Positions 23,000-33,498 of a stretch of 64,000 nt of DNA are shown piece by piece. How positions within the stretch are numbered: position 1 is the stretch's first letter; the number at the start of each line of letters is the position of its first letter. The notes under the pieces were generated by a model. That model saw only the letters and a list, made by a program, of their open reading frames with translations. It did not search any database and had not been told where the DNA came from. Source of the DNA: Halomonas sp. McH1-25 (GTDB taxonomy: Bacteria > Pseudomonadota > Gammaproteobacteria > Pseudomonadales > Halomonadaceae); assembly GCF_022348165.1 (NCBI RefSeq), contig NZ_JAKRFI010000009.1:124001-188000 (forward strand). Reading direction: 5' to 3'. Both the position numbers and the translations under genes were made by a program.

Positions 23000-23671
23000 A
23001 TGACACGGAATATCGTCTTCGATGTGAACGAGACGCTGCTCGACGTCGCTGCGCTCGATTCCTTCTTCGAGCGTCTGTTCGGTGACGCTCGTACGCGGAT
23101 CGAATGGTTTTTGACCCTGGAAGAGAACTGGCTGACGGCCACTGTCATCGACCGCTATCAGCCCTTCGGTGAGCTGGCCCAGGGGGCCTTGGTCATGACT
23201 GGCGCGCGGCGGGGGATCGAGGTGAACGACGACCAGCGCCAGGAACTGGTCGAGGGGCTGAAGTCGTTGCCGCCCCATGCCGACGTGCTACCAGCGTTGC
23301 AATCGCTGCGAGACCATGGCCTGAATCTCACCGCGTTGACCAACGGCAGCCTGGATACGGCGAAGCAGCAGTTGGATCTGGCCGGACTGGCGGACTGCTT
23401 CGACGCCATCATGGCGGTGGACGAAGTGAAGCGATATAAGCCAGCCCCGGAACCTTATCGGATGGTTGCGGAGCGCTTGGGCATTGCCACGAGCGAGATG
23501 ACAATGGTTGCAGCGCATGCGTGGGATATTGCCGGTGCGGCGAGTGCCGGCTGCCAGACGGCATTCGTGGCGCGGCCGGGCAAGGTGCTCAATCCGGTCG
23601 GGATCCAGCCGGACCTACAGGGCGAGGACATGGGCGAGGTCGCCGACAAGATTCTGGCGAGTCAGGCATAA
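23000..23671 (+). CDS. HAD-family haloacid dehalogenase-like hydrolase (type II)
   Basis: 223 residues, HAD superfamily, nearest the (S)-2-haloacid dehalogenase type II group. Motif I is FDVNETLLDV (nucleophile Asp8); the second Asp of DxD phosphatases is Asn, as in dehalogenases. Motif II is LTNGS (about 115), the motif III lysine is in KRYKPAPEPY (about 150), and motif IV is AAHAWDIAGA. A cap domain of helices sits between motifs I and II. Likely cytoplasmic hydrolysis of 2-haloalkanoates, but family substrates vary. Good site AGAGGAAGC before ATG 23000. Confidence 0.85.
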   Translation: MTRNIVFDVNETLLDVAALDSFFERLFGDARTRIEWFLTLEENWLTATVIDRYQPFGELAQGALVMTGARRGIEVNDDQRQELVEGLKSLPPHADVLPALQSLRDHGLNLTALTNGSLDTAKQQLDLAGLADCFDAIMAVDEVKRYKPAPEPYRMVAERLGIATSEMTMVAAHAWDIAGAASAGCQTAFVARPGKVLNPVGIQPDLQGEDMGEVADKILASQA

Positions 23672-23727
23672 CCGAGCTCGTTCCGATACTGAGCGCCGAA
23701 TCCGCTCTGAAAAGCCCCGGACCACCC

Positions 23728-23756
23728 CGGGCCCCGATGAAAACCATCGGGGCCCG
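23728..23756. terminator. Bidirectional hairpin between the HAD gene and uvrA
   Basis: A perfect 12-base stem CGGGCCCCGATG/CATCGGGGCCCG with an AAAAC loop in the 90-base gap between convergent genes; it probably ends both transcripts, although T-runs are short. Confidence 0.65.
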
Positions 23757-23762
23757 AGTCGC

Positions 23763-26606
23763 TTATGCCATGTTCATCGATTTTCGCTCAAGCAGCGGTT
23801 GCAGAAAACGTCCCGTGTGCGAGTGTGCCATTGCCGCTACTTGCTCGGGCGTACCTTCGGCAATGATGCGCCCACCGCCGGAACCGCCTTCGGGGCCCAT
23901 GTCCACCAGCCAGTCGGCGGTCTTGATCACATCCAGGTTGTGCTCGATCACCACGATGGTATTGCCGTGATCGCGCAGGCGATGCAGGACGGTCAACAAC
24001 TGGCGAATGTCCTCGAAGTGCAGCCCGGTCGTGGGCTCGTCGAGGATGTACAGCGTCTTGCCGGTGTCGCGCTTGGCCAGTTCGCGGGCCAGCTTGACGC
24101 GTTGCGCCTCGCCGCCGGAAAGCGTGGTGGCGCTCTGTCCGAGGCGCACGTAGGACAGGCCGACGTCCATTAGCGTTTGCAGCCGGCGGGCAATGGCGGG
24201 CACCGGGCTGAAGAACTCGAGTGCCTCCTCGACGGTCATCTCGAGCACTTCGTGGATGTTGCGGTCCTTGTATTTGACCTCGAGCGTTTCGCGGTTGTAG
24301 CGCTTGCCCTTGCACACATCGCAGGGCACGTAAATGTCGGGCAAAAAGTGCATCTCGACCTTGATCATGCCTTCGCCCTGGCAGGCCTCGCAGCGCCCTC
24401 CCTTGACGTTGAAGCTGAAACGCCCCGGCTTGTAGCCGCGCGACCGGGCTTCCTGGGTGCCGGCGAACAGCTCGCGAATCGGCGTGAAAATGCCGGTGTA
24501 GGTCGCCGGGTTGGAGCGAGGCGTGCGGCCGATGGGGCTCTGGTCGATATCGATGATCTTGTCGAGCTGATCGAGCCCCTCGATGTGCTCGTAGGGCTCG
24601 GGAGTCAAGGTGGTGGCGCGGTTGAGCTCGCGGGCCGCGATGGGCATCAGCGTGGAGTTGATCAAGGTCGACTTGCCGGAGCCGGACACGCCGGTCACGC
24701 AGATGAACAGCCCCAGGGGCAGGGACAGGTCGACGTCCTGCAGGTTGTTGCCGCGTGCACCGGTCAGGCGCAGCACCTTTTCCGGGTTGCCGGGAATCCG
24801 GTGGGGCGGAACCTCGATACGCCGCGTCCCGGCCAGGTATTGCCCGGTCAGCGAGGCCTCGTTGCGCAGAATGTCCTCGGGCGTGCCCTGGGCGACGATC
24901 GTGCCGCCATGCACACCGGCGCCGGGACCGATGTCGAGTACATGATCGGCGGCGCGGATGGCGTCTTCGTCATGCTCGACGACGATCACCGTATTGCCGA
25001 GGTTGCGCAAATGCTCCAGCGTCTTGAGCAGCCGGTCGTTGTCACGCTGATGCAACCCGATGGAGGGTTCGTCGAGGATGTACATGACCCCGACCAACCC
25101 GGCGCCGATCTGGCTGGCCAGGCGGATACGCTGGGCTTCGCCGCCCGACAGGGTGTCGGCGCTGCGCTCGAGGTTCAGGTAATCGAGACCGACGTTGACC
25201 AGAAATTCCAGACGCGCGTGTATCTCATGAATGATCTTTACTGCGATCTCACCCTTGCGTCCCGGCAGTTCGAGCTGGCGAAAATAGTTCCAGGCCTCGC
25301 CGATCGGAAAGTGCACGATGTCGGGTAGCGTGTGGTCATCGATGAACACGTTGCGGGCTTCGCGACGCAGTCGGCTGCCGTGACAGGTGGGGCAGGGCTG
25401 AACCGCCAAGTATTTGGCAAGGTCCTCACGCACCATGTTCGATTCGGTTTCCCGGTAGCGGCGCTGCATGTTGGGCAGCACGCCTTCGAAGGGGTGCTCA
25501 CGCGTCACCTTGCGGCCGCGGTCGTTGACGTAGCTGAAGGCGACGGCATCGTGCCCGCTGCCGTGCAGGATGACCTCGCGTTCATGCCGGGCGAGATCGT
25601 TCCACGGTGTCTCCAGCTTGAAGCGGTAATGCTTGGCCACGGCCTCAAGCTGGTTGAAGTAATAGACGCTGCGTCGGTCCCAGCCCTTGATCACGCCTTC
25701 GGCCAGTGACAGTTCCGGGTGGCTGATCAGCTTGTCGGCATCGAAAAACTGCTGCATGCCCAATCCGTCGCAGGAAGGGCAGGCGCCTGCGGGGTTGTTG
25801 AACGAGAACATCCGCGGCTCGAGTTCGGCGATGGAGTAGCCGCAGACCGGGCAGGCGAAGCGTGCCGAAAAGGGGATGTCTTCCCGTTCGCCGTCCATGA
25901 AGTGAACCACGGCGATGCCGTCGGCCAGGTTCAGCGCGGTCTCGAAGGACTCCGCCAAGCGCTGCTGAAGGTCGCCGCGCACCTTGATGCGATCCACCAC
26001 CACGCTGATGTCGTGCTTCTTGTTCTTCTCCAGGGCGGGCACGTCGTCGAGTTCGACGACATGCCCATCGACCATGGCGCGCACGAAGCCCTGCGCACGC
26101 AGCTCGGCGATCAGTTGCAGATGCTCGCCCTTGCGTCCCGAGACCACCGGCGCCATCAGCATCAGCCGGCTGCCCTCGGGCAGGGCCAGCACCTGATCGA
26201 CCATCTGCGAGACGGTCTGGGCCTCCAGATCGGTGCCGTGCTCGGGGCAGCGCGGTGTACCGGCGCGAGCGAACAGCAGGCGCAGATAGTCGTAGATCTC
26301 GGTGATCGTGCCCACGGTGGAGCGCGGGTTGTGCGAGGTGGACTTCTGCTCGATGGAGATCGCCGGCGACAGCCCCTCGATATGGTCGACGTCGGGCTTT
26401 TCCATCATCGACAGGAATTGCCGGGCATAGGTGGAAAGCGACTCGACGTAGCGGCGCTGCCCCTCGGCGTACAGCGTGTCGAAGGCCAGCGACGACTTGC
26501 CGGACCCGGACAGCCCGGTCACCACGATCAGCTTGTCGCGCGGCAGTTCGACATCGATGTTCTTGAGGTTATGCGTTCGGGCACCCCTGACCTGGATCTT
26601 GTCCAT
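23763..26606 (-). CDS. uvrA: UvrA, excinuclease ABC subunit A
   Basis: About 947 residues, full length for UvrA. It recognises bulky DNA lesions as a dimer and loads UvrB in nucleotide excision repair. Two ABC ATPase modules are visible: first Walker [14 protein letters not shown], second [12 protein letters not shown], with signature sequences [12 protein letters not shown] and [12 protein letters not shown]. Zinc-finger Cys pairs occur at CPVCGY...CPSCDG and in the second module at CEACQGEG...CDVCKGK. ATG 26606 ([17 protein letters not shown]) is the usual start and has GAGG upstream; a GTG at 26612 is in frame. I see no clear LexA box upstream. Confidence 0.97.
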   Translation of the reverse strand: MDKIQVRGARTHNLKNIDVELPRDKLIVVTGLSGSGKSSLAFDTLYAEGQRRYVESLSTYARQFLSMMEKPDVDHIEGLSPAISIEQKSTSHNPRSTVGTITEIYDYLRLLFARAGTPRCPEHGTDLEAQTVSQMVDQVLALPEGSRLMLMAPVVSGRKGEHLQLIAELRAQGFVRAMVDGHVVELDDVPALEKNKKHDISVVVDRIKVRGDLQQRLAESFETALNLADGIAVVHFMDGEREDIPFSARFACPVCGYSIAELEPRMFSFNNPAGACPSCDGLGMQQFFDADKLISHPELSLAEGVIKGWDRRSVYYFNQLEAVAKHYRFKLETPWNDLARHEREVILHGSGHDAVAFSYVNDRGRKVTREHPFEGVLPNMQRRYRETESNMVREDLAKYLAVQPCPTCHGSRLRREARNVFIDDHTLPDIVHFPIGEAWNYFRQLELPGRKGEIAVKIIHEIHARLEFLVNVGLDYLNLERSADTLSGGEAQRIRLASQIGAGLVGVMYILDEPSIGLHQRDNDRLLKTLEHLRNLGNTVIVVEHDEDAIRAADHVLDIGPGAGVHGGTIVAQGTPEDILRNEASLTGQYLAGTRRIEVPPHRIPGNPEKVLRLTGARGNNLQDVDLSLPLGLFICVTGVSGSGKSTLINSTLMPIAARELNRATTLTPEPYEHIEGLDQLDKIIDIDQSPIGRTPRSNPATYTGIFTPIRELFAGTQEARSRGYKPGRFSFNVKGGRCEACQGEGMIKVEMHFLPDIYVPCDVCKGKRYNRETLEVKYKDRNIHEVLEMTVEEALEFFSPVPAIARRLQTLMDVGLSYVRLGQSATTLSGGEAQRVKLARELAKRDTGKTLYILDEPTTGLHFEDIRQLLTVLHRLRDHGNTIVVIEHNLDVIKTADWLVDMGPEGGSGGGRIIAEGTPEQVAAMAHSHTGRFLQPLLERKSMNMA

Positions 26607-26832
26607 TCCCACCTCATTCGCATCGCAAAAGTTTCAATTATACGATCTAGGCCGCCTTCACCATAGCACGCCAGTGAGCGTGTGCCGGACCCGACGCTCG
26701 GGTAGGGCGACAAAACGACACTATGCTTTTCCTCCGACCGCTCGGACCGGTAGAATGTTATCCCCGCTGACGGCTGCCGGTGCGCGAGCCGCCGTTTTGC
26801 AAACCCGCTTCCATCTGTATGCGATCCCGCTC

Positions 26833-28215
26833 ATGAGCTCTCGTCTGCTTGCCACTGAACGTCGCGCCATCACCGGCCTGGCCGGCCTGTATGCCACGCG
26901 CATGCTGGGCCTGTTCATGGTGCTGCCGGTGCTTGCCTTGTATGCCGATGACCTGGCCGGGTCCACACCGTTACTGGTCGGACTGGCGCTGGGCGCGTAC
27001 GGCCTGACCCAGGCCGTGTTGCAGATTCCCTTCGGCCTGCTCTCCGACCGGATCGGGCGCAAGGTTGTCATTGCCGGCGGCCTGGTGCTGTTCATCGTCG
27101 GTAGCATCGTCGCTGCCCAGGCGACGACGATCGGTGGAATCATCGCCGGACGTTGCCTGCAGGGCAGTGGAGCCGTGGCCGGGGCGATCATGGCGTTGCT
27201 GGCCGACCAGACGCGTGAACAGGTGCGCACCGCCGCCATGGCCTCCATTGGATTGTCGATCGGTGTCGCGTTTGCCATCGCCATGGTAGTCGGCCCGTTG
27301 GTCGCATCGACTTTCGGCTTGTCCGGGGTGTTCTGGTTCACGGCGCTGCTGGCTCTATTGAGCCTCATCGTGTTGTGGCGCCTGGTGCCGGCTGCACCGC
27401 GGCGAGCCCGGCATCGCGACGTGGGGCTGGACCGTAGCCAGTTGCGCAGCACCCTGGCCCGCAGCGACCTGCTGCGTCTGGACTTCTCGATCTTCTCGCT
27501 GCATCTCATCCTGATGGCCGCCTTCGTGGCGTTGCCGTTTCGGCTGGTGGCGGTGGGCATCGAGGCCGACCATCAAGGCTGGGTCTATCTCGCCGTGATG
27601 GGGCTGGCCTTCATATGCATGGTGCCATTGGTGATCGTGGCGGAGAAATATCGCCGCATGAAAGCCACCTTTCTAGGCACCGTGGCAGCGATGACCCTGG
27701 TCCTGTTGCTGCTGGGCGAGTTTGGCCATCAGCGCTGGGAACTGTTCGGCTTGCTGTTGGCTTTCTTCGTTGCCTTCAACCTGCTGGAGGCGACGCTGCC
27801 TTCGATGATCAGCAAACTGGCACCGGCTGGGGCCAAAGGCACCGCCATGGGGATCTACTCGACCAGCCAGTTCATGGGTGCGTTCCTGGGAGGCGTGCTT
27901 GGGGGCGCTCTCGCGCAGCGTTTCGGTTATGATGCAGTATTTCTCGGCACCGCCCTGCTTGCCGCCGTGTGGCTGATCGTCATCTGGGGGATGCCGGCAC
28001 CGCGCCATCTGTCGAGCGAGGTGGTGGCCCTGGACGAGCAGGAAGGTGATGCGCTGGATACGTTGATGGCGCGTTTTGCCGATGTGGCGGGCGTGGAAGA
28101 CGTGCTCGTGGTGCCCGAAGAGCGAGTCGCCTATCTCAAGGTGGATCGCCAGCGGCTCGATGCCGATGCGCTGGCCCGAGTCGTCGGCTCCGGGCGTACG
28201 CATCGCGGTGTGTGA
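26833..28215 (+). CDS. MFS transporter with C-terminal ferredoxin-like domain (YajR type)
   Basis: 460 residues. Twelve predicted membrane helices with the MFS loop 2-3 motif [12 protein letters not shown]. After the last helix a soluble domain of about 65 residues ([22 protein letters not shown]...) matches the YAM/ferredoxin-like domain of YajR-type drug or proton antiporters. ATG 26833 is the sensible start; the longer frame runs antisense into uvrA. The uvrA/MFS/ssb gene order is also found in Pseudomonas and relatives. The substrate is unknown. Confidence 0.88.
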   Translation: MSSRLLATERRAITGLAGLYATRMLGLFMVLPVLALYADDLAGSTPLLVGLALGAYGLTQAVLQIPFGLLSDRIGRKVVIAGGLVLFIVGSIVAAQATTIGGIIAGRCLQGSGAVAGAIMALLADQTREQVRTAAMASIGLSIGVAFAIAMVVGPLVASTFGLSGVFWFTALLALLSLIVLWRLVPAAPRRARHRDVGLDRSQLRSTLARSDLLRLDFSIFSLHLILMAAFVALPFRLVAVGIEADHQGWVYLAVMGLAFICMVPLVIVAEKYRRMKATFLGTVAAMTLVLLLLGEFGHQRWELFGLLLAFFVAFNLLEATLPSMISKLAPAGAKGTAMGIYSTSQFMGAFLGGVLGGALAQRFGYDAVFLGTALLAAVWLIVIWGMPAPRHLSSEVVALDEQEGDALDTLMARFADVAGVEDVLVVPEERVAYLKVDRQRLDADALARVVGSGRTHRGV

Positions 28216-28316
28216 CCGCCATCGCTTGGCAGGTAGCCAGGCTGCCTGACTGACGAGGGCGTGTCACGCGGCCTGTCTCAGGTCTTTCAATTCCAAGATC
28301 ATGTAAGGAGTCAACC

Positions 28317-28898
28317 ATGGCCCGTGGTGTAAACAAGGTCATTCTGATCGGTAACCTGGGGCAGGATCCCGATGTACGTTTCCTGCCGTCGGGCAACCCG
28401 GTGGCGAACCTGCGTATCGCGACTACCGATAGCTGGACCGACCGCCAGAGCGGTCAGCGTCAGGAACGCACCGAATGGCATTCGGTCGTGTTGTTCAACA
28501 AGTTGGCCGAGATCGCCCAGCAGTACGTCAAGAAAGGCTCTCGAATCTATATCGAAGGCCGTTTGCAGACGCGCAAGTGGCAAGGCCAGGACGGCCAGGA
28601 TCGTTACAGCACCGAAATCGTCGCCAACGACATGCAGATGCTCGATACCCGTGGTGGGCAGGGCGGCGGTGCCGATTACGGGCAGCAGCCTCAGGGCAAT
28701 TATGGTGCACCTCAGGGCGGTTACGGCCAGCAGGGTGGTGGCTACGGCAATGCCCCCCAAGGTGGTGGGCAGCCTCAGCAGCGCCCCGCTCAGCAGCCGC
28801 CCCAGCAGCCCCCGGCCGGCGGCCAGCAGGGAGGCGGCAATTACGGTGCCCCCAGCCCCGGCAGCTTCGACGACTTCGATGACGAAATCCCGTTCTGA
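28317..28898 (+). CDS. ssb: Single-stranded DNA-binding protein SSB
   Basis: 193 residues. The OB-fold domain (about 1-110) begins [20 protein letters not shown], with the expected WTD and WHSVV segments. A long Gly/Gln/Pro-rich disordered linker ([19 protein letters not shown] and similar) leads to the conserved acidic tip DFDDEIPF, which recruits partner proteins. TAAGGAG precedes ATG 28317. It binds ssDNA in replication, repair and recombination. A strong terminator follows. Confidence 0.97.
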   Translation: MARGVNKVILIGNLGQDPDVRFLPSGNPVANLRIATTDSWTDRQSGQRQERTEWHSVVLFNKLAEIAQQYVKKGSRIYIEGRLQTRKWQGQDGQDRYSTEIVANDMQMLDTRGGQGGGADYGQQPQGNYGAPQGGYGQQGGGYGNAPQGGGQPQQRPAQQPPQQPPAGGQQGGGNYGAPSPGSFDDFDDEIPF

Positions 28899-28921
28899 CG
28901 AATGCCCTGGCAATGTGCATG

Positions 28922-28948
28922 AAAAAGCCCGCTTCTGCGGGCTTTTTT
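28922..28948. terminator. Terminator after ssb
   Basis: AAAAAGCCCGC-TTCT-GCGGGCTTTTTT: a GC stem with A and T runs on the two sides, able to act for ssb and for the convergent glycosylase gene. Confidence 0.88.
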
Positions 28949-28958
28949 CATGTCGGGA

Positions 28959-29543
28959 TCAGGCGATCACAAAGCGCCACGGTGCCTCGCGGTCCGCCGG
29001 GTCGGCATAGTCGATGCCGATACGCGGACCGGCCGTGACGCGAGCGTCGGGTGGCGGCTCGCCCGGCGCCAGCCATAACCGTTCGCCGAGGCACAGGTCG
29101 TGGCGGTTGAGTTCACTCACGCTGACGTTCATGGCCTGGGCCAGCTTGCCAGGGCCATCGCTGAGTACGCGCCCGCGTCGGCCGCCACGGTGAGCGATCA
29201 TCTGCGCCTCACCTCGAACCGGCGTCATGGCCCTGATCAGCACGGCCCCGGGCTCGCCGTCGGGGTCGGTCACCACGTTGAGCATGTCGTGCAGGCCGTA
29301 GATGAGATAGACGTAGGCGTGGCCGGGTGGGCCGAACATCGGGGCCGTGCGCGGCGTCAGGCCCCGCGAGGCGTGGCTGGCGGAATCAAGTGCACCGCCA
29401 TAGGCCTCGGTTTCGACGATACGACCCACCAAGCATTCCTGGCCGATATGGCGCACCAGATGCCTGCCAAGCAGATCTCGGGCGACCTCCAGGGCCGAGC
29501 GTGCATAGAATGTGCGGGGCAGCGCGGAGGATACTTCATACAT
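28959..29543 (-). CDS. DNA-3-methyladenine glycosylase (AAG/Mpg family)
   Basis: 194 residues from ATG 29543. Signature segments of alkyladenine DNA glycosylases are present: ARDLLGRHLVR, GRIVETEAYGG (with the catalytic Glu), DSASHASRG, MFGPPGHAYVYLIYGLH and a DGPGKLAQAM motif. It excises 3-methyladenine and related alkylated bases in base excision repair. The 3' end of the upstream SMP-30-like gene overlaps this start by eight bases, so the two are translationally coupled. The longer frame starting at 29666 lies within that gene and is not used. Confidence 0.93.
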   Translation of the reverse strand: MYEVSSALPRTFYARSALEVARDLLGRHLVRHIGQECLVGRIVETEAYGGALDSASHASRGLTPRTAPMFGPPGHAYVYLIYGLHDMLNVVTDPDGEPGAVLIRAMTPVRGEAQMIAHRGGRRGRVLSDGPGKLAQAMNVSVSELNRHDLCLGERLWLAPGEPPPDARVTAGPRIGIDYADPADREAPWRFVIA

Positions 29544-30399
29544 AGTGGCAGGGTGCCCGGCCGACCACCCCCGGGCGGACCGCGAACAGCGCGCCTGCCT
29601 GAGGTTCGGCATCGCGGCCCACGCTGGCAGTGGTAATATACAGCGTAGCGAAATCGTCATCGCCAAAAGCGCAGCTGGTGACGCGTGACGCAGGAAGCGA
29701 AATCCGGCGATCGAGTGTGCCGTCCGGCAGGAAGCGACTGATACACCCGCCGTCCCAATGGGCCACCCAGAGGCCGCCTTCGGCGTCCAGGGTCATACCG
29801 TCGGGGTGGCCCTCATGGCTAGGATCGAAACGCAGGTGGGCTCGCTTGTTGGCAAGCTGGCCCGTCGCCGTCAGGTCAAAGGCGTAGACGGTGCAGGTCG
29901 GGCTGTTGGTATGGTAAAGCGTGGTGCCACTGGCATCGATCGCCGGGCCATTGGGTACGCCATAGCCTGTATCGACCTCGCTCAGGCCCCGGCGGTCGAA
30001 ACGATAGAAACCTCCGTTGGCCTCCTGCTCGGCATCGTCCATGGTGCCGAACCATAGACGCCCTGAGGGGTCGGCCTTGCCGTCGTTGAGGCGTTGTCCC
30101 GACCGGCCGGCGACCGGGTGAGCCAGTGTCTCGACGATCCGGGGCCCGTCGATATCAAGCTCCATGCGGACGATGCGGGAGCGCAGCCCGGCGACGAAAC
30201 CGCCCTGGGCGTGCGGCACCAGCCAGCAACAGGCCTCTTCCAGGGGCCAGGCATGGGTGGCCCCGTCCTGCGGGTAATGCACCAGCAGCCGACTGCCGCG
30301 AATGTCGACGAATAATAGCGCCCGATGCTCGGTCGACCACAGCGGGCCTTCGCCGAGTTGGGCGCGGCCGGGCCAGACACAGTGAACGGTCTCGGTCAT
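29536..30399 (-). CDS. SMP-30/gluconolactonase-family protein
   Basis: 287 residues forming a six-bladed propeller of the SMP-30/regucalcin/gluconolactonase family. The metal site residues can be seen: Glu in LGEGPLW (about 17), Asn in RLNDGKADPSGRLWFGTM (about 105), and NGPAID plus DGMTLDAEG further on. Members hydrolyse sugar lactones; the local gene gives no pathway clue apart from coupling to the DNA glycosylase gene. ATG 30399 follows a GAGGGCATTCC site. Confidence 0.87.
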   Translation of the reverse strand: MTETVHCVWPGRAQLGEGPLWSTEHRALLFVDIRGSRLLVHYPQDGATHAWPLEEACCWLVPHAQGGFVAGLRSRIVRMELDIDGPRIVETLAHPVAGRSGQRLNDGKADPSGRLWFGTMDDAEQEANGGFYRFDRRGLSEVDTGYGVPNGPAIDASGTTLYHTNSPTCTVYAFDLTATGQLANKRAHLRFDPSHEGHPDGMTLDAEGGLWVAHWDGGCISRFLPDGTLDRRISLPASRVTSCAFGDDDFATLYITTASVGRDAEPQAGALFAVRPGVVGRAPCHYV

Positions 30400-30580
30400 G
30401 GAATGCCCTCGGTGGGTCAGGAATGGTTATCGGCATGGTGCCGCAAAGCGACTGCGATGAGAATGGTGATGATGACAGCGCTTGGGTGACATGCTAAGTA
30501 TGGGCCCCTTTTGGCCAAGGAGGGCAACGGAGCCGTTGCCCGCGTTCCGGGCAGGTGAGTTTGCGAGAAAAGGAAGCGCC

Positions 30581-31456
30581 GTGAAGCTGTTGATTCTGGA
30601 TGCCGGGCACTGTCTCAGCCTGGCGCTGGCCCGCGAGGCCAATCGGCGCGGTGATACCGTGCTGGAAATCGAGGAGGGCGTGACGGTGAGTCCCGACCAC
30701 CTCGACGAGGTGGCCCCGGATGCCTTGGTGATTCCACCCTTGGCCCAGCCGATCAGTGCCGATCCTGCGGCAGTGACGGCGCACGCCGAGGCAGTCGAGG
30801 CGTGTATGGATGCCTGCCGGCAGGCCGGCGTGCCTCTGGTATGGTGTGTCTCGGATCAGCTCTATGAAGACGGCGCCGAGGCGCCTATCGACGAACATGT
30901 CATCCCGGCGCCACGCGACGAGAGTCTGCAGCGCTTGATACTGACCGGTGACCGTATCCGGGAGCATCAAGCCCGACACCTGATCGTGCGGCTGGGACCA
31001 CTGTTCGCGCTGGAAGGCGCCGGCGCCTGGCTGACCGAGCTTGTCGACAGTCTGTTGACCGGGCAGGAAGTCCGTGCCGCCGAGGATGTCATCTTCTGCC
31101 CAACGTCGGCCGACGCCGCCGCCATGGCGCTGATCGGCATGCTGCAGCAGCAAGCCTGCGGTGCCAATGCGTGGGGCGCCTATCATCTGGCTGGTACGGA
31201 GCCGGTCAGTGCCTACACGTTCACCTCGGTGGTGCGCACGCAACTGGCGACACGCCTCGAAGGGGTGGGCGAGACGGTCGAGCTGGGCCGGTTGGTCGCC
31301 CTCAACCACCACCACGACCAACCGCTGCGGCGTGTCCTCAACTGTCGGCGGGTCCTCGATGTCTTCGGGGTGCACCAAAAGCCTTGGCGGTTGGAGCTGG
31401 GGCGCCTGCTGGATACCTGGTGCCAGGCCTACAGAGCGCAGGGAGGCAAGGAATGA
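30581..31456 (+). CDS. RmlD-like/NAD(P)-dependent epimerase-type protein
   Basis: 291 residues from GTG 30581, with AAAGGAAG upstream. It resembles dTDP-4-dehydrorhamnose reductase-type extended SDR proteins: an N-terminal beta strand VKLLILDAGH, WCVSDQLYEDG (cf. STDYVFDG), and a HLIVRLGPLFALEGAGAWL segment. The GxxGxxG cofactor motif is poorly kept (DAGHCLSLA) and the catalytic YxxxK is not evident, so it may be a non-enzymatic or divergent member. Its stop overlaps the ATG of the acyltransferase gene (ATGA). Function unassigned. Confidence 0.7.
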   Translation: MKLLILDAGHCLSLALAREANRRGDTVLEIEEGVTVSPDHLDEVAPDALVIPPLAQPISADPAAVTAHAEAVEACMDACRQAGVPLVWCVSDQLYEDGAEAPIDEHVIPAPRDESLQRLILTGDRIREHQARHLIVRLGPLFALEGAGAWLTELVDSLLTGQEVRAAEDVIFCPTSADAAAMALIGMLQQQACGANAWGAYHLAGTEPVSAYTFTSVVRTQLATRLEGVGETVELGRLVALNHHHDQPLRRVLNCRRVLDVFGVHQKPWRLELGRLLDTWCQAYRAQGGKE

Positions 31457-32211
31457 ACGCGCTGCGTAGCGTCATATTCTATGCGGGTTATTTTCTGGCC
31501 ATACTGTTCTTCGGCTTGTTATGCCTGCCGATAGCGCCGCTATTGCCGCTACCGTCCCGCTATCGGTTACTGAATCTCTACAATCACTTCATCATTGCCT
31601 GGTTCTCCTGGATCTGCGGCATTCGCTACGACTTTCGCGGACACAAGGCCCTCCCGGAAGGACCCATGGTGATTCTCTCCAACCATCAGTGCGAGTGGGA
31701 AACCATCTATCTGCAGGTGCTCAAGCCACCGGTGTGTACCGTGCTCAAGCAGGAGCTGTTGCGCCTGCCGCTGTTCGGTTGGGCACTACGCCTGCTGCAT
31801 CCCATCGCGCTGGATCGCTCGCGCCCCTCGAAGGCGCTGAAACAGGTCCTGTCCCAAGGGCCACAGCGTCTCAAGGAAGGCTTGTCGGTGCTGATATTCC
31901 CCGAAGGGACACGGGTCGACCCCGGCCAGCGGCGTCGCTACAACAAGAGTGGCGCGGTGATCGCCTGTCGCGCCGGGGTACCGGTGTTACCTGTTGCCCA
32001 TAATGCCGGCGAGCGCTGGCCCGGCCGGCACTGGATCAAGAACCCCGGTAGGCTGTCGGTGGTGGTCGGCGATCCCATCGCCACCGAGGGGCGTACGCCG
32101 GAAGACGTGTTGGTCGACGTCGAGCGCTGGATCGAGGCTCAGCTCGACGAAATATCCGAGGTACCGCGTCCCGAGCGGGCCCAAGCACCCTCACCGCAAA
32201 TGCCGGTGTAA
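31453..32211 (+). CDS. plsC: 1-acyl-sn-glycerol-3-phosphate acyltransferase (PlsC family)
   Basis: 252 residues. A membrane anchor at the N terminus (about 5-30) is followed by the PlsC domain. Block I is NHQCEWET, an HX4E version of the usual HX4D catalytic motif; block III FPEGTR (about 155) and block IV (VPVLPVAHN) are canonical. The family acylates lysophosphatidic acid to phosphatidic acid in membrane lipid synthesis. Overlaps the upstream gene and lies convergent to fabB with a shared terminator. With the Asp-to-Glu change the exact substrate is less certain. Confidence 0.88.
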   Translation: MNALRSVIFYAGYFLAILFFGLLCLPIAPLLPLPSRYRLLNLYNHFIIAWFSWICGIRYDFRGHKALPEGPMVILSNHQCEWETIYLQVLKPPVCTVLKQELLRLPLFGWALRLLHPIALDRSRPSKALKQVLSQGPQRLKEGLSVLIFPEGTRVDPGQRRRYNKSGAVIACRAGVPVLPVAHNAGERWPGRHWIKNPGRLSVVVGDPIATEGRTPEDVLVDVERWIEAQLDEISEVPRPERAQAPSPQMPV

Positions 32212-32221
32212 TTGCAACAAA

Positions 32222-32249
32222 AAACGGGCGCCCCGCAGGGCGCCCGTTT
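32222..32249. terminator. Bidirectional terminator between plsC and fabB
   Basis: A perfect 12-base stem AAACGGGCGCCC/GGGCGCCCGTTT with a CGCA loop, A-rich on the left and T-rich on the right, between convergent genes. Confidence 0.88.
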
Positions 32250-32270
32250 AGCATCGAGACATATCCCGGG

Positions 32271-33485
32271 TCAATCGCGCAGTTTTTCCATGACCAGGCA
32301 GGCATTGGTGCCGCCAAAGCCGAAGCTGTTGGAAAGGACGCGCTTCACCGGAACGTCGCGACGGGCGGTGACGATATCGAAGCCCTCGGCCTGCTCGTCG
32401 AGCTGTTCGACGTTGGCCGACGCGGCGATGAAATCGTGCTCCATCATCAGCAGCGAGTAGATGGCTTCCTGCACGCCGGTCGCGCCCAACGAATGACCGG
32501 TCAATGACTTGGTGGAACTCATCGGCGGCGTGGCATTGCCGAACACCTCGCGGATCGCCTTGAGTTCGGCGAGGTCGCCGACCGGTGTCGAGGTGCCATG
32601 CGTGTTGATATAGTCGATTCCGCCTTCGAGTCCATGCATGGCCTGACGCATGCAGCGCACCGCGCCTTCGCCGGACGGAGCGACCATGTCGTAGCCGTCA
32701 GAGGTCGCGCTATAGCCGACCACTTCGCCATAGATCTTGGCGCCACGGGCCTTGGCGTGTTCGAGTTCCTCGAGTACCAGCATGCCGCCACCGCCGGCAA
32801 TGACGAAGCCGTCACGGGCCTTGTCGTAAGGGCGCGAGGCTTTCTCGGGCGTGTCATTGTAGCCGGTGGACAGGGCGCCCATGGCGTCGAACAGGCACGA
32901 CAAGGTCCAATGTTCCTCCTCGCCGCCGCCGGCAAACACGATATCCTGCTTGCCGAGCTGGATCTGCTCGACGGCATTGCCGATGCAGTGCGCGGACGTG
33001 GCGCAGGCCGAGGAAATGGAGTAATTGATGCCCTTGATCTGGAAGGGCGTCGCCAGACATGCCGATACCGTGCTGCCCATGGTGCGGGTGACCCGGTAAG
33101 GACCGACGCGGCGCAAGCCCTTCTCGCGCAGAACATCGGCGGCTTCCACCTGGTTGGCGCTGGAGGCGCCGCCGGAACCGGCGATCAGGCCAGTACGGTC
33201 ATTGGATACCTGTTCGGGCGTCAAACCAGCGTCTTCGATGGCCTGGGCCATCGATACGTAAGCGTAGGCTGCGGCGTCGCCCATGAAGCGGCGTTGCTTG
33301 CGGTCGACCAGCGCATCGAGATCGATCTCGACCGTACCGGCGACCTGACTGCGAAAACCCCGCTCGGCGTACTCTTCCTTGAAACGGATACCTGACCGTC
33401 CGGATTTGAGGGCATCCAGCACCTGACGCTGATCATTGCCGAGACAAGAAACGATACCCAGACCGGTGACTACCACTCGTCGCAT
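32271..33485 (-). CDS. fabB: FabB, beta-ketoacyl-ACP synthase I
   Basis: 404 residues from ATG 33485, with AGGAGG upstream. The condensing-enzyme catalytic triad is complete: the nucleophile Cys in [12 protein letters not shown] (near 162), His in [11 protein letters not shown] and His in [12 protein letters not shown]. It elongates the cis-3-decenoyl product of FabA and is needed for unsaturated fatty acid synthesis. It lies just downstream of fabA (13 bases between), the conserved fabA-fabB operon of gammaproteobacteria. Confidence 0.97.
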   Translation of the reverse strand: MRRVVVTGLGIVSCLGNDQRQVLDALKSGRSGIRFKEEYAERGFRSQVAGTVEIDLDALVDRKQRRFMGDAAAYAYVSMAQAIEDAGLTPEQVSNDRTGLIAGSGGASSANQVEAADVLREKGLRRVGPYRVTRTMGSTVSACLATPFQIKGINYSISSACATSAHCIGNAVEQIQLGKQDIVFAGGGEEEHWTLSCLFDAMGALSTGYNDTPEKASRPYDKARDGFVIAGGGGMLVLEELEHAKARGAKIYGEVVGYSATSDGYDMVAPSGEGAVRCMRQAMHGLEGGIDYINTHGTSTPVGDLAELKAIREVFGNATPPMSSTKSLTGHSLGATGVQEAIYSLLMMEHDFIAASANVEQLDEQAEGFDIVTARRDVPVKRVLSNSFGFGGTNACLVMEKLRD

Positions 33486-33498
33486 GCAAGCCTCCTGA

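Noticed and set aside
24177-26666. Two plus-strand frames of 383 and 315 codons within uvrA
   Set aside because: Antisense to uvrA, which has all its motifs; translations show no family features.
26607-26832. LexA (SOS) box upstream of uvrA
   Set aside because: No CTGT-N8-ACAG palindrome or close variant was found between uvrA and the MFS gene.
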